Assembly: GCF_030124375.1 (NCBI RefSeq)
Contig: NZ_JASKLS010000007.1
Coordinates: 186,001-250,000 of the forward strand
DNA from: Sinorhizobium sp. 6-70
Lineage (GTDB): Bacteria; Pseudomonadota; Alphaproteobacteria; Rhizobiales; Rhizobiaceae
Reading direction: 5' to 3'
Length of the DNA stretch: 64,000 nt
Shown one piece after another: positions 9,819 to 21,801 of the stretch. Each line of letters opens with the position of its first letter. Position 1 is the stretch's first letter. The notes beneath the pieces are model-generated. The model ran no database searches. It saw only the letters and a program-made list of their open reading frames with translations, and was not told where the DNA came from. The translations under genes and the position numbers were made by a program.

Positions 9819-9929
9819 GCCCCTCACCCTAGCCCTCTCCCCGCAGGCGGGGAGAGGGGACTTCGGTAAGCGCCGCGAGTCCCTTCTCCCCGCCTGCGGG
9901 GAGAAGGTGGCGGTAGCCGGATGAGGGGC
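9819..9929. repeat. RIME-like intergenic mosaic element (copy 1)
   Basis: Two large palindromes: CCTCTCCCCGC/AGGCGGGGAGAGG and CCTTCTCCCCGCC/TGCGGGGAGAAGG, bounded by GCCCCTCACCC and GGATGAGGGGC. This structure fits the Rhizobium-specific intergenic mosaic elements known from Sinorhizobium. A second copy is at 44847-44967. The rest of 9643-9978 shows no gene. The element lies downstream of both convergent genes. Confidence 0.85.
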
Positions 9930-9978
9930 CGTCGGCGCGTACAGCCACCCGCCACACAGCGGCCTCACTACTATAAGC

Positions 9979-11928
<1,950 letters not shown>

Positions 11929-12237
11929 GTGTTTCCTCCCTGCGCATTCCTGGCCAGATCACAAACGTGATCGCTTCTTGATGACAGCGCGGGATGCCGG
12001 CGGAAAGCCGCACACACGTTTCTCATCCCGCTCCGGGGGCGACGCTCCGAGCCGCCCACGGTTCCGTCACAATTCATAGCAGGTCAAAACCCGCCCGCAA
12101 TTAGACAAAAGGACATTCGGTACTGAAAGAATTGCAATTTCGCGACAGTGACGTTATAGAGGCGCTCAATTCCCGGAAATCAGTGGTAGACTCCACGGCC
12201 CGCGACACCGGCGCGGACGGACAAAAGGACTATATCC
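11929..12237. other. Divergent promoter region between acs and the TrcR gene
   Basis: This 309-bp gap must hold promoters for two divergent genes. It includes GATCACAAACGTGATC (11957-11972), an inverted repeat with GATCAC/GTGATC arms that could be a regulator site close to the acs start. I see no gene or RNA. Confidence 0.4.
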
Positions 12238-12936
12238 ATGGCTCAGCAACTGCTTATGCCCAAGGCAACCGCCGTCTGGCTCGTTGACAACACAGCGCTG
12301 TCGTTCGACCAGATCGCGCAGTTCTGCAAGCTGCACCCGCTCGAAGTGAAAGCGATCGCCGACGGTGAATCGGCGCAGGGCATCAAGGGCCTCGATCCGA
12401 TCGCCACCGGTCAGCTTTCTCGCGACGAGATCGCGCGCGCCGAGGCAAATCCCAACCACAAGCTCAAGCTCTCCGAACCGAAGGTTCGCGTTCCGGACTC
12501 CAAGCGCAAGGGCCCGCGCTACACGCCGGTCTCCAAGCGCCAGGATCGCCCGAACGCCATCCTCTGGCTGGTGCGCAACCACCCTGAGCTCAAGGACGCG
12601 CAGATTTCGCGGCTGGTCGGCACGACGAAGACGACGATCGAGCAGATTCGCGAACGCACCCATTGGAACTCGGCCAACCTGACGCCGATGGATCCGGTGA
12701 CGCTCGGCCTGTGCTCGCAGATCGACCTCGATCTGGAAGTCGAACGCGCCGCCAAGGGCCGCCCGCTGCCGACGGCAGCCGAGGCGGGTGCGACGCTGGA
12801 GGCAGCACAGGAGACCGAGAAGCTCGGCTACAACTACGACCGCGAGGAAGAGAAGGAAATCGACGCCGATGCCGTCTTCGCCAAGCTGAAGTCGCTGAAG
12901 TCGGATCGCAAGGACGACGAAGACGACGACTACTGA
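12238..12936 (+). CDS. trcR: DUF1013 protein, TrcR-type cell cycle transcriptional regulator
   Basis: A 232-residue cytoplasmic protein of the alphaproteobacterial DUF1013 family, which current annotation names TrcR. The first 60 residues (ATAVWLVDNTALSFDQIAQF) look like a helical DNA-binding domain, and a second helix-turn-helix-like stretch is AQISRLVGTTKTTIEQIRER. The tail is strongly acidic (DRKDDEDDDY). The ATG at 12238 has AAAAGGA upstream. The family link is firm; the cell-cycle role is from its annotation, not from this sequence. It is followed by a strong terminator. Confidence 0.85.
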   Translation: MAQQLLMPKATAVWLVDNTALSFDQIAQFCKLHPLEVKAIADGESAQGIKGLDPIATGQLSRDEIARAEANPNHKLKLSEPKVRVPDSKRKGPRYTPVSKRQDRPNAILWLVRNHPELKDAQISRLVGTTKTTIEQIRERTHWNSANLTPMDPVTLGLCSQIDLDLEVERAAKGRPLPTAAEAGATLEAAQETEKLGYNYDREEEKEIDADAVFAKLKSLKSDRKDDEDDDY

Positions 12937-12963
12937 TTGTTGTCGACCTTAAGGACATGCGCC

Positions 12964-12992
12964 AAACCCGGATCGCGAGATCCGGGTTTTTT
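12964..12992 (+). terminator. Rho-independent terminator of the TrcR gene
   Basis: AAACCCGGATC and GATCCGGGTTT form a perfect 11-bp stem with loop GCGA, followed by a T-run. Confidence 0.92.
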
Positions 12993-13030
12993 GTTGGCCA
13001 CGCATCGATTGCAGGTGCGGCCGCAAGATT

Positions 13031-13078
13031 TGCCCCCACCCTGACCCGGAGAAGGTCGCGGCAGCGGGATCAGGGCCG
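13031..13078. repeat. Decayed RIME-like fragment
   Basis: GCCCCCACCCTGACCC then GGAGAAGGTCGCGGCAGCGG and GATCAGGGCC resemble the ends of the RIME-like elements at 9819 and 44847, but the inner palindromes are missing. Confidence 0.5.
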
Positions 13079-13099
13079 AAAAGCGCCAGTTCGGCGCTC

Positions 13100-13205
13100 T
13101 AGAGCAATTCCAGGAAAAGTGCGTAACGGTTTTCCGTCCGGAATTGCGTAGTTTCAGAGAGTTAGATCACTTCACCGTTTCAATGAAACAATGAAATGAT
13201 CTAAA
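13100..13205. repeat. Intergenic palindromic repeat, family A (copy 2)
   Basis: Nearly identical to 4668-4763 (AGAGCAATTCCAGGAAAAG through CGGTTTTCCGTCCGGAATTG), and ends in a palindrome around GTTTCAATGAAACAATG. It runs up to and just past the prpE stop codon, so the stop is supplied by the repeat edge. Confidence 0.85.
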
Positions 13206-15108
13206 CACCGATACCCTTCGCGTGCAGCGCTTCGGTGATCTCGTCGAGGATCGCCGGGTCATCGATCGTCGCCGGCATCTTCCAGGGCTGGCGGTCGGCG
13301 ATCTTCTGGATCGTCGCCCGGAGGATCTTGCCGGAACGCGTCTTCGGCAACCGCTTGACGCAGATCGCCATCCTGAAGGCGGCAACGGGTCCGATCCGCT
13401 CGCGCACCAGCGAGACGACTTCCCTTTCGATTTCCGACGTTTCACGGGAAACATTGGAATTAATCACCAGGAAGCCGGCCGGGACTTGCCCCTTCAGCGC
13501 ATCGGCGATGCCGATCACTGCGCATTCCGCCACATCCGGATGGCTGGCGCAGACCTCCTCCATCGCTCCGGTCGACAACCGGTGGCCGGCGACGTTGATG
13601 ATGTCGTCGGTGCGAGCCATGATGAAGATGTAGCCCTCGTCATCGACAAAGCCGGCATCCGCCGTCTTGTAGAAGCCGGGATATTCGCTGAGATAGCCCG
13701 CGTGGAAGCGGTCGTCGGCGTTCCACAGCGTCGGCAGGCAGCCAGGCGGAAGCGGCAGCTTGACCACCACATTGCCCAACGTGCCTGGCCCCACCGGGTG
13801 TCCGGCATCATCGAGGACCTGAACGTCGTAGCCGGGCAGGGGAACAGCCGGGGAGCCGTATTTGACCGGCAGCAGCCCCAGACCCATCGGATTGCCGGCG
13901 ACCGGCCATCCGGTTTCCGTCTGCCACCAGTGATCGATGACCGGAACGCCGAGCGCCCGCTCGGCCCATTGGATCGTATCCGGGTCCGCCCGCTCGCCCG
14001 CCAGGTAAAGCGCCCGGAAACGCGAGAGGTCGTAGCGGGGCACATATGTCGCGTCGGGATCTTCCTTGCGGATCGCACGCAGCGCCGTCGGCGCGGTGAA
14101 CATCACCGCGACGCCGTGCTCGGCGATGATGCGCCAATAGGTCCCGGGATCGGGTGTACCGACCGGCTTGCCTTCGAAGAGGATGGAGGTGTTGCCGTTC
14201 AGAAGCGGCCCGTAGACGATGTACGAGTGCCCGACCACCCAGCCGATATCGGAGGCGGCCCAGAAGACCTCGCCGGGGTGCACGCCGAAGAAATGCTCCA
14301 TCGACCATTTCAACGCGACCATGTGGCCGCCATTGTCGCGCACGACTCCTTTCGGCTGGCCGGTGGTTCCGGACGTATAGAGCACGTAAAGCGGGTCGGT
14401 CGATGCGACCGGAGTGCAGGGCGCCTCTTCGCCCGCCTGCTTCGCCGCTGCGAGCGCGTCGGCAAAGTCGATATCCCGTCCCGGAACCATGTTGGCAGCG
14501 AGCATCTCGCGCTGAAAAATCAGGCAATGGGCCGGCTTGTTGGCGGCAATCTCGATCGCCGCATCGAGAAGCGGCTTGTAGGCGACCGAGCGCCCGGGTT
14601 CGAGACCGCAGCTCGCCGAGACGACCAGTTTTGCCTGGCAATCGTCGATGCGCACGGCAAGCTCGTTGGCGGCGAAACCGCCGAAGACAACGGAATGCAC
14701 CGCGCCGATGCGCGCGGCGGCAAGCATCGCCACCGCCGCCTGCGGGATCATCGGCATGTAGATGATGATCCGGTCGCCCTTGCCGATCCCAAGATTGCGG
14801 TAAACCGCAGCCATCGCCTTCACGTCGGCGAGCAAGTCGCCATAGGAAATCTTTTCGATCCGGCCGGTGACGGGGCTGTCATAGATGAAGGCGGGCTGCT
14901 GAGCCCGGCCGCCTTCCACGTGGCGGTCGAGACAGTTGTAGCAGGTGTTGGTCACGCCATCCGGAAACCAGTGCCCATAGGTACCGCGCTCGGGTTCGAA
15001 AATGCGCTCGGGTGGCTGGAACCAATCGATCGATCCGGCCGCGTCGGCCCAAAATCCCTGCGGATCGGCCTTCCACGCGGCATACACTTCGGAATAGCGG
15101 CTCGCCAT
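13201..15108 (-). CDS. prpE: Propionyl-CoA synthetase (PrpE-type AMP-forming acyl-CoA ligase)
   Basis: A 635-residue paralogue of acetyl-CoA synthetase. It shares with PrpE proteins the phrases [30 protein letters not shown] and TIDDPAILDEI. The core motif YTSGTTGQPKGVVRDNGG and the acetylatable-lysine motif [11 protein letters not shown] are present. The ATG at 15106-15108 has GGAGGAG upstream; a longer opening to 15309 is rejected. Activation of propionate is inferred from PrpE similarity; acetate or another short acid remains possible. A degenerate parS-like sequence is embedded at 13438. Confidence 0.85.
   Translation of the reverse strand: MASRYSEVYAAWKADPQGFWADAAGSIDWFQPPERIFEPERGTYGHWFPDGVTNTCYNCLDRHVEGGRAQQPAFIYDSPVTGRIEKISYGDLLADVKAMAAVYRNLGIGKGDRIIIYMPMIPQAAVAMLAAARIGAVHSVVFGGFAANELAVRIDDCQAKLVVSASCGLEPGRSVAYKPLLDAAIEIAANKPAHCLIFQREMLAANMVPGRDIDFADALAAAKQAGEEAPCTPVASTDPLYVLYTSGTTGQPKGVVRDNGGHMVALKWSMEHFFGVHPGEVFWAASDIGWVVGHSYIVYGPLLNGNTSILFEGKPVGTPDPGTYWRIIAEHGVAVMFTAPTALRAIRKEDPDATYVPRYDLSRFRALYLAGERADPDTIQWAERALGVPVIDHWWQTETGWPVAGNPMGLGLLPVKYGSPAVPLPGYDVQVLDDAGHPVGPGTLGNVVVKLPLPPGCLPTLWNADDRFHAGYLSEYPGFYKTADAGFVDDEGYIFIMARTDDIINVAGHRLSTGAMEEVCASHPDVAECAVIGIADALKGQVPAGFLVINSNVSRETSEIEREVVSLVRERIGPVAAFRMAICVKRLPKTRSGKILRATIQKIADRQPWKMPATIDDPAILDEITEALHAKGIGV
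13438..13453. promoter_or_regulatory. Degenerate parS-like site 2 inside prpE
   Basis: CGTTTCACGGGAAACA matches the ParB consensus at 14 of 16 positions, but one mismatch is in the central CACGTG. It encodes VSRET in PrpE. Confidence 0.35.
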
Positions 15109-15440
15109 ATCCGTTCTCCTCCCACTGACTTTTCCGGACAAAGCCCGGCTCCTCGGCGAAAGAAGATAGGCCAATGGAGGCAAACGAGAACCCCGACGAA
15201 AGGGTAAGACGGTTCTATGGAAGGCCGACGAGGCCCGGTCGGCATCCTTGCATCCGTTGATAAGACCGTCCTCTCGAACGGCCGCAGACCTGCGGGCCGA
15301 CCTCGGCAAGAGCGCCAGCGATTGTGGCGAACCTGTTACCGGTCCGGCACACGCCCGGGCAGAAGAAAGCAGGCAACGTTTGCCGGTGAGTGCCCAGACC
15401 CAATCCGAAGCGTGTGGAATTGGCTTGGCTGCGAATACGC
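15109..15440. other. Gap between the YggS gene and prpE
   Basis: 332 bp upstream of prpE and downstream of the YggS-type gene. It should hold the prpE promoter. I see no gene, repeat or clear terminator. Confidence 0.4.
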
Positions 15441-16100
15441 TCAGCGCGCCCCGAAGATCGCCGAGCCAACCCGGACGCTGGTGGCGCCGAAGGCGATCGC
15501 CGTCTCGAAATCACCGGACATGCCCATCGAGAGCTTGTCGAGACCGCATTCGGCGGCAAGCTTCGCAAGCAGTGCGAAATGCGGGCCAGGGTTCTCGTCG
15601 ATCGGTGGAATGCACATCAGGCCCTCGATCTTCATCGCCAGTTCGCCGCGGCAGAGTTCGACGAAGGCGGCGGTGTCTTCCGGCGCGACGCCGGCCTTCT
15701 GCGGTTCAAGACCGGTGTTGACCTGGACATAGAGGCGAAGGCTGCGGCCCTGCCGCTTCATCTCGGCGGAGACGGCCCGGGCAATCTTCTCGCGATCGAT
15801 GGTCTCGATGACATCGAAGAGCGCGACAGCATCGGCGGCCTTGTTGGACTGCAACGGGCCGATCAGATGCAGTTCGACATCAGGCGTCTCCAGACGGAGC
15901 GCTGGCCATTTGCGCTCGGCCTCCTGGACGCGATTTTCACCGAACACGCGCTGGCCAGCGGCAATGGCCGGACGTATCGTGTCGGCATCGAAGGTTTTCG
16001 ACACGGCAACCAGTGTGACGGCATGTTCGGGCCGTTTTGCCGTTTTTTCGCTCGCGCGAATCCGGCTCAGGACATCGTTCAACCGCTCCTGCACTTCCAT
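15441..16100 (-). CDS. YggS-family pyridoxal phosphate homeostasis protein
   Basis: A 219-residue single-domain PLP-binding protein (PLPBP/YggS/PROSC). Residues near VTLVAVSKTFDADTI carry the PLP lysine, FGENRVQEAERKW and LHLIGPLQSNKA are family signatures, and LSMGMSGDFETAIAFG is the phosphate-binding region near the C-terminus. The family buffers cellular PLP and has no known enzymatic activity. The ATG at 16098-16100 is chosen; an upstream in-frame extension to 16217 runs into a repeat element. It is divergent from leuS. Confidence 0.93.
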   Translation of the reverse strand: MEVQERLNDVLSRIRASEKTAKRPEHAVTLVAVSKTFDADTIRPAIAAGQRVFGENRVQEAERKWPALRLETPDVELHLIGPLQSNKAADAVALFDVIETIDREKIARAVSAEMKRQGRSLRLYVQVNTGLEPQKAGVAPEDTAAFVELCRGELAMKIEGLMCIPPIDENPGPHFALLAKLAAECGLDKLSMGMSGDFETAIAFGATSVRVGSAIFGAR

Positions 16101-16187
16101 CCTTGCGCTCCCCACGTCCGAAGACCACGACAAACCTTCCCTGCGGCTTATTGAAACTTGCGATGCTTGCCAAGGCCTACCGTCTGT

Positions 16188-16284
16188 TTCCTTGAATCGT
16201 ACCCGATTTAGGGACAAAACATGCAGCGACTCAAAGTGCTACAACGTCCTTTGCGCGCCTGGTACGACGTGCGGCGCTGTAGCG
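16188..16284 (-). repeat. Intergenic palindromic repeat, family B (copy 3)
   Basis: On the minus strand this reads CAGCGCCGCACGTC, GCGCAAAGGACGTTGTAGC, ACTTTGAGTCGCTGCATG and then CCCTAAATCGGGTACGATT, the same block order as other family B copies. It fills most of the YggS/leuS divergent gap. Confidence 0.8.
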
Positions 16285-16427
16285 GCCGCATCGCCGGCTC
16301 AAATATGCCAAAGTGCGCTGGCAACCCCTTCAAAACTTGACGCTCAGGCGGTTTCATGATGAAGGTCACCCCAGCTATCATGAGGGTGCTCGAGCGCCCC
16401 GCAGAATTTCCGGAACATCGAAAAGAC

Positions 16428-19058
16428 ATGGCGACCGAACGATATAATCCGCGTGATGCCGAACCGCGCTGGCAGCAGGAATGGGAAGCAGGCAAGGTCT
16501 TCGAGACCAGCAACGACGATCCGCGCCAGAAATACTACGTGCTCGAGATGTTCCCCTATCCGTCGGGCCGCATCCACATGGGGCACGTGCGCAACTACAC
16601 CATGGGTGACGTCGTTGCCCGCTACAAGCGCGCCCGCGGCTTCAACGTGCTGCACCCGATGGGCTGGGATGCGTTCGGCATGCCGGCGGAAAACGCCGCC
16701 ATGGAACGCGGCGTGCATCCGGCGAGCTGGACCTACCAGAACATCGCCTCGATGAAGGCGCAGTTGAAGGTCATGGGCCTGTCGCTCGACTGGAACCGCG
16801 AGTTCGCCACCTGCGACCCCGCCTATTACCAGCGCCAGCAGCACCTGTTCCTCGATTTCCTCGAGAAGGGTCTCGTCTACCGCAAGCAGTCGAAGGTCAA
16901 TTGGGACCCGGTCGACAACACAGTGCTCGCCAACGAGCAGGTGATCGACGGCCGCGGCTGGCGTTCCGGCGCCCTGGTGGAGCAGCGCGAGCTGACGCAA
17001 TGGTTCTTCCGTATCACCGATTTCAGCCAGGAGCTGCTCGACGCGCTCGACAGGCTCGACCAGTGGCCCGAAAAGGTCCGGCTGATGCAGAAGAACTGGA
17101 TCGGCCGCTCCGAGGGCCTGCTGGTGCGATGGGAGCTCGATGCTGCGACCGTCCCGGACGGCACGACGGAACTGACCGTCTATACGACACGTCCCGATAC
17201 GCTGTTCGGCGCCTCGTTCCTGGCGATCTCCGCGGACCATCCGCTCGCCAGGGAAGCGGCAGCCAAAAATGCCGAGATCGAGGCCTTCTGCGAGGAATGC
17301 CGGCGCGCCGGCACCTCGCTCGCAGCACTCGAAACGGCCGAAAAGAAGGGCATTGACACCGGCATTCGCGCCAGGCACCCGCTCGATCCGAGCTGGGAAC
17401 TGCCGGTCTATGTCGCCAATTTCGTGCTGATGGACTACGGCACCGGCGCCATCTTCGGCTGCCCCTCCGGTGACCAGCGCGACCTCGACTTCGCCCGCAA
17501 ATACGGCCTGCCGGTTATCCCCGTGGTGATGCCGAAAGAGGCCGACGCGGCGAGCTTCACGATCGAGAACGAAGCCTATGTCGGCGACGGGGTGATGATC
17601 AATTCGCGCTTCCTCGACGGCCTTTCGACGGACGAGGCTTTCGAAACGGTCGCCTCGCGGCTCGAGAAGGAAATGCTGGGCGGGGCTCCGCGCGCGGAGC
17701 GAAAGGTCAATTTCCGCCTGCGCGACTGGGGCATCTCGCGGCAGCGCTACTGGGGCTGCCCGATTCCGGTGATCCATTGCGATGACTGCGGCGTGCTGCC
17801 GGTGCCAAAGGCGGATCTGCCGGTGACGCTGCCGCCGGACGTGACCTTCGACAAGCCCGGCAATCCGCTCGACCGTCATCCGACCTGGCGGCATGTCGCC
17901 TGCCCGCAGTGCGGCAAGGACGCTCGGCGCGAAACCGACACCATGGACACTTTCGTCGATTCCTCCTGGTACTTTGCGCGCTTTACTGCGCCCTGGGAAG
18001 ACAATCCGACCGACCCGAAAGTCGCCAACCATTGGCTTCCGGTCGACCAGTATATCGGCGGCATCGAGCACGCGATCCTGCACCTGCTCTATTCGCGCTT
18101 CTTCACCCGCGCGATGAAGGCGACGGGTCACGTGGCGCTGGACGAACCGTTCAGGGGGCTGTTCACCCAAGGCATGGTGGTCCACGAGACCTACAGCCGC
18201 GGCGAGGGCGCCCAGCGCGAATGGATCACGCCGGCCGAGGTCCGCGTCGAGGAAATCGACGGTGAGCGACGCGCGCTTCTGATCGAGACCGGCGAGGAAA
18301 TCGCCATCGGCTCCATCGAGAAGATGTCGAAGTCGAAGAAGAACGTCGTCGATCCGGACGATATCATCGGCTCCTACGGCGCCGACACGGCTCGCTTTTT
18401 CGTACTTTCCGATTCGCCGCCGGACCGCGACGTGATCTGGTCCGAAGCGGGCGTCGAGGGTGCTCATCGTTTCGTTCAGCGCGTCTGGAGGCTCGTCGCC
18501 GCGGCAGCGGAAAACCTGCGCGTCAGCGAAGCTTCGCCGGCGAAAGAAGGTGATGGCCTGGCGATCTCGCAGGCCGCGCATCGGACGCTGCGCGCTGTCG
18601 AAGCCGACTACGACAAGCTTGCCTTCAACAAGGCGGTCGCGCGGATCTATGAACTCGTCAACGTTCTGGCCAGTCCGCTGACCCAGGTGGCCGGCGGCAA
18701 GGCCGATCAGGCCGTCACCGCGGCAGTCAAGGACGCCGTCGCGGTCCTGATCAACCTGATCGCGCCGATGATGCCGCACCTGGCGGAAGAATGCTGGCGC
18801 GAAATCGGCGGCGATGGCTTGATTGCCGAGCGGACTTGGCCGGGCTTCGATCCGGCCCTGGTCGTCGAGAACGAAATCACCCTGCCGGTACAGATCAACG
18901 GCAAGAAGCGCGCCGATTTGACAATCGCGCGCGACGCTGATCAGAGTGCGATCGAAAGCGCCGTGCTTGCTCTCGACGCCGTCAAGACGGCGCTCGCGGG
19001 CAGCAACCCGAAAAAGATCATCGTCGTGCCGCAGAGGATCGTCAATGTCGTTGTCTGA
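16428..19058 (+). CDS. leuS: Leucyl-tRNA synthetase
   Basis: Class I aminoacyl-tRNA synthetase charging tRNA-Leu, 876 residues. The HIGH-type motif is HMGH at residues 50-53 ([16 protein letters not shown]) and KMSKS begins at residue 632. The inserted editing domain (about 220-420) includes the threonine-rich [14 protein letters not shown] begin at the ATG at 16428 ([19 protein letters not shown]); an opening from 16356 is unlikely. It starts an operon: lptE overlaps its 3' end by 14 bp and holA follows. Confidence 0.98.
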   Translation: MATERYNPRDAEPRWQQEWEAGKVFETSNDDPRQKYYVLEMFPYPSGRIHMGHVRNYTMGDVVARYKRARGFNVLHPMGWDAFGMPAENAAMERGVHPASWTYQNIASMKAQLKVMGLSLDWNREFATCDPAYYQRQQHLFLDFLEKGLVYRKQSKVNWDPVDNTVLANEQVIDGRGWRSGALVEQRELTQWFFRITDFSQELLDALDRLDQWPEKVRLMQKNWIGRSEGLLVRWELDAATVPDGTTELTVYTTRPDTLFGASFLAISADHPLAREAAAKNAEIEAFCEECRRAGTSLAALETAEKKGIDTGIRARHPLDPSWELPVYVANFVLMDYGTGAIFGCPSGDQRDLDFARKYGLPVIPVVMPKEADAASFTIENEAYVGDGVMINSRFLDGLSTDEAFETVASRLEKEMLGGAPRAERKVNFRLRDWGISRQRYWGCPIPVIHCDDCGVLPVPKADLPVTLPPDVTFDKPGNPLDRHPTWRHVACPQCGKDARRETDTMDTFVDSSWYFARFTAPWEDNPTDPKVANHWLPVDQYIGGIEHAILHLLYSRFFTRAMKATGHVALDEPFRGLFTQGMVVHETYSRGEGAQREWITPAEVRVEEIDGERRALLIETGEEIAIGSIEKMSKSKKNVVDPDDIIGSYGADTARFFVLSDSPPDRDVIWSEAGVEGAHRFVQRVWRLVAAAAENLRVSEASPAKEGDGLAISQAAHRTLRAVEADYDKLAFNKAVARIYELVNVLASPLTQVAGGKADQAVTAAVKDAVAVLINLIAPMMPHLAEECWREIGGDGLIAERTWPGFDPALVVENEITLPVQINGKKRADLTIARDADQSAIESAVLALDAVKTALAGSNPKKIIVVPQRIVNVVV

Positions 19059-19590
19059 TAGAGCTGCCTTTCGCCTCCGGTCGTTTTCGGTTCTGGCGGG
19101 CGGCCTGTTGCTGACCGCATTGGCGGGTTGCCAGGTGAGACCGCTTTACTCCGATGGCCCCACGGGCTCGACATCAGTGGCACTCGCCTCGATCGAGATT
19201 TCGGATGCGGACGACCGCGTCGAGCAGGAGGTGCGCAACGCACTCGTCTTCCTCACCGCGCGCGGCGCTGGCGAGCCGGTCAACCCGCAGTACCATCTCG
19301 CACTCAACGTCTCGCACCGAACCATGGGTGTGTTGTTCGACACGACGGACAATGACGATGATGATGACGACGCTGGGGCCGGCCGCATTGTCGTGAAAGC
19401 GGACTACAACCTGACGAGGACCGCCACCGGCGAGACCGTGAGGGCGGGCAACCGAACAGCCGTCGCGCTGGTCGACTTCCCCCAACAGGAATTCGCCAAG
19501 GTGCGTGCCGTACGCGACGGCGAGAACCGCGCGGCGAAGGAACTCGCGGAAATCATCGGCGCCGACATAGCATCGGCCCTCGGCCGCTGA
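19045..19590 (+). CDS. lptE: LPS assembly lipoprotein LptE
   Basis: A 181-residue lipoprotein: basic N-terminus, hydrophobic segment [14 protein letters not shown] and lipobox LAGC with Cys29. LptE plugs the LptD translocon that inserts LPS into the outer membrane. The position between leuS and holA is the usual one for lptE in proteobacteria, and supports the call better than the weakly conserved sequence. Its start overlaps leuS by 14 bp. A run of D/N residues (102-109) is unusual. Confidence 0.85.
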   Translation: MSLSDRAAFRLRSFSVLAGGLLLTALAGCQVRPLYSDGPTGSTSVALASIEISDADDRVEQEVRNALVFLTARGAGEPVNPQYHLALNVSHRTMGVLFDTTDNDDDDDDAGAGRIVVKADYNLTRTATGETVRAGNRTAVALVDFPQQEFAKVRAVRDGENRAAKELAEIIGADIASALGR

Positions 19591-19602
19591 TCCGGTGGTC
19601 GG

Positions 19603-20637
19603 ATGAGTGAGATCAAGTCGCACGAGTTCGACGGCTTCCTGCAGAAGGCGGCTGCAAGCTACCGGCTTTTCTTGCTCTACGGCCCCGATCGGGGACTCGT
19701 TTCCGAACGCGCCGCGCTGCTTGCCTCAAAATTCGGGATCCCGCTCGATGACCCGTTTGCCGTCGTCAAACTCGACGCCAGCGACTTGCAGCAGGATCCC
19801 GGGCGATTGCTGGACGAGGTCAATGCCATTGGCCTTTTCGGCGGCGAGAAACTCGTCTGGATCCGCGGCGCTTCCGCCGAGAAGGCGCTTTCCGAAGCGT
19901 TGCAGATCCTTGCCGCCGAGCCGCCGACCGGCAGCTATCTCATCATAGAGGCTGGCGACCTCAAGAAGGGGGCAGCCCTTCGGAAGGCCGGCGAATCGGC
20001 CCGCTCGATCGCGTCGATCGCCTGCTACAGCGACGATGTCCGCAGCCTGCACGCGCTGATTGATCAGGAACTCGCCGAAGCGGGGCTTCGACTGAGCCCC
20101 GCCGCACGCGAGCGCCTGCTCGAAGCTCTTGGCGGCGATCGTCTTGCCTCGCGCAATGAGGTTCGAAAACTTGCACTCTACTGCCGCGGCAAGGAGATGA
20201 TCGATGAAGGCGATGTGCTCGACATCGTCGGCGATGCCAGTGCGATTTCTGTCGACGATGCGGTGGATGCCGTGCTGAAGGGCGACGTGGACGCGCTGCT
20301 CCATGCCATCAGGAAGATTACAACGTCGAAGACTCCGCCGTTTCTCGTGCTCCAGGCCTGCTTGCGGCAGTTCCAGCAGTTGGACGCCATGCGCGCAGAA
20401 ATGGATGCCAGCCGCCAAACTTCGAGCCAGGTGATCGCCAGCCTTGGAAGGGGCCTGCATTTCCGGCGCAAACCGATTGTCGAAGCCGCCCTTCGGCACT
20501 GGACGGGGCCGGCAATACGCCGGGAAATGAACCGGCTACAGGCCACGATCTATCAAAGCCGCACACGGCCGAGCCTGGAAGACAGTCTCGTTCTGCAGAA
20601 TCTCTTGGCGATCACCGTTCAGTCTGCACGGCGTTGA
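19603..20637 (+). CDS. holA: DNA polymerase III subunit delta
   Basis: The clamp-loader subunit that opens the beta sliding clamp; 344 residues, normal for the family. The N-terminal YRLFLLYGPDRGLVSERAALL begins the RecA-like domain, LVWIRGASAEKALSEAL and DRLASRNEVRKLALYCRGKE are typical of HolA, and the C-terminal part is helical. It lies 12 bp after lptE and ends the leuS-lptE-holA operon. Confidence 0.95.
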   Translation: MSEIKSHEFDGFLQKAAASYRLFLLYGPDRGLVSERAALLASKFGIPLDDPFAVVKLDASDLQQDPGRLLDEVNAIGLFGGEKLVWIRGASAEKALSEALQILAAEPPTGSYLIIEAGDLKKGAALRKAGESARSIASIACYSDDVRSLHALIDQELAEAGLRLSPAARERLLEALGGDRLASRNEVRKLALYCRGKEMIDEGDVLDIVGDASAISVDDAVDAVLKGDVDALLHAIRKITTSKTPPFLVLQACLRQFQQLDAMRAEMDASRQTSSQVIASLGRGLHFRRKPIVEAALRHWTGPAIRREMNRLQATIYQSRTRPSLEDSLVLQNLLAITVQSARR

Positions 20638-20877
20638 AAACCGCCCGCCGGTTCTTGCGTCCTCGCATTGCTGTCAAGCGGAACCGCCGATGCTTGCGTG
20701 AGCGTCTGCCCACGTCGTTGACGCGCGGAGAGCACGACGCATTGCCAGCCTGGCGGACCGCCGCATTCTTCTCCCGTCAGATCGGCAGGGAGGCTGTTGC
20801 AGGATACCGGCTCCGCCGCGCCTTCTCGCGAAAGGCGCGGAATCGCCCAAAAATCAAGAGGTTACGTGATTTCTAGG
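20638..20877. other. Gap between convergent holA and parB
   Basis: 240 bp at the 3' ends of two convergent genes. It has a 9-bp hairpin (CCGCGCCTT with AAGGCGCGG, 20816-20840) without a clear T-run on either strand. An 80-codon TTG-initiated frame on the plus strand here is low-complexity Arg-rich and not credible. Confidence 0.4.
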
Positions 20878-21768
20878 CTACCGGCGCTCCAGCAGTCGGC
20901 AAATCTCTTCGAGCTGGTCAAGCGTTTTGTAGGCGATGCGCAGGTGCCCGCCCGACGCCTTATGGCTGACGGTGACTTCGAGCCCGAGGCTGTCCGAAAG
21001 TGTGCGCTCGAGAGCCAGCGTATCGGCGTCCTTTTCCTCGCGACGCGGCGCCTTGGCGAAATTGGGATCGTTCTGCGCCCGGATGTCGTTCTGCGCCAGG
21101 CGCTCCGTCTCGCGCACTGAAAGCCCCTTCGCAACGATGTTGCGCGCCAGGGCCACCGGATCGGACGTCGGAATCAGCGCCCGTGCATGGCCGGCCGAGA
21201 GGCTACCGTCCGACAGCATGTCGCGCACAGGCTCAGGCAGCTTCAGCAGCCGCAGGCTGTTGGCCACATGGCTGCGGCTCTTTCCGATGATGTCGCCCAG
21301 GTCGTTTTGCGTATAGCCGTGTTCAGCGATCAGCTGTTCGTAGCCCAGCGCCTCTTCGAGCGGGTTGAGGTCGGATCGTTGAACGTTCTCGACGATCGCG
21401 ATCTCCAGCGCGGTGCGATCGTCCACGTCTCGCACGATCACCGGGATTTCGGTGAAACCCGCAAGTTGGGCCGCCCGCCAGCGGCGCTCGCCGGCAATGA
21501 TCTCGTAGCGGTCGCTCCCAACGGTACGCACGACGACGGGTTGCACAATGCCGTGCTGGCGGATCGAGCTCGCAAGATCCTGCAGCTCCGCTTCGTCGAA
21601 CTGGCGGCGTGGGTTGCGAGGATTGCGTGACACAAACTCGATCGGCACGCGGCGATCGGGATTGAACGGCGTCTGCGGTCTTGCGCCGCCTTGCAATGGC
21701 TGATCCATTTCGCCGATCAATGCCGCCAAACCACGGCCCAGACGCCTCTTGGAGCTGTCGTCGTTCAT
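20878..21768 (-). CDS. parB: Chromosome partitioning protein ParB
   Basis: A 296-residue centromere-binding CTPase. It has the N-terminal RRLGRGLAALIG signature, the CTP-binding motif GERRWR at 93-98, ENVQR at 127-131, the central helix-turn-helix (about 150-180, with IIGKSRSHVANSLRLLKLP) and a C-terminal dimerisation region. It binds parS and spreads. It lies 33 bp after parA in an mnmG-rsmG-parA-parB cluster, and parS-like sites are scattered around it. Confidence 0.98.
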   Translation of the reverse strand: MNDDSSKRRLGRGLAALIGEMDQPLQGGARPQTPFNPDRRVPIEFVSRNPRNPRRQFDEAELQDLASSIRQHGIVQPVVVRTVGSDRYEIIAGERRWRAAQLAGFTEIPVIVRDVDDRTALEIAIVENVQRSDLNPLEEALGYEQLIAEHGYTQNDLGDIIGKSRSHVANSLRLLKLPEPVRDMLSDGSLSAGHARALIPTSDPVALARNIVAKGLSVRETERLAQNDIRAQNDPNFAKAPRREEKDADTLALERTLSDSLGLEVTVSHKASGGHLRIAYKTLDQLEEICRLLERR

Positions 21769-21801
21769 CTGTCATCCAATCTTATTACGATACCGAAACG
21801 A

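Noticed and set aside
9819..9929. CRISPR-like direct repeats
   Set aside because: The repeated units are inverted palindromes of a single mosaic element, not regularly spaced direct repeats with unique spacers.
13176..13200. GTTTCAATGAAAC palindrome in the family A repeat as a parS site
   Set aside because: It lacks the CACGTG centre and belongs to a dispersed repeat, so ParB binding is unlikely.
13222..15207. 661-codon plus-strand frame opposite prpE
   Set aside because: Antisense shadow of a clear acyl-CoA synthetase.
16344..18779. 811-codon minus-strand frame opposite leuS
   Set aside because: Antisense shadow; translated product is His/Arg/Asp-rich with no fold signature.
20634..20876. 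80-codon TTG frame after holA
   Set aside because: Arg-rich low-complexity product, no ribosome site, overlaps the holA stop only by chance.
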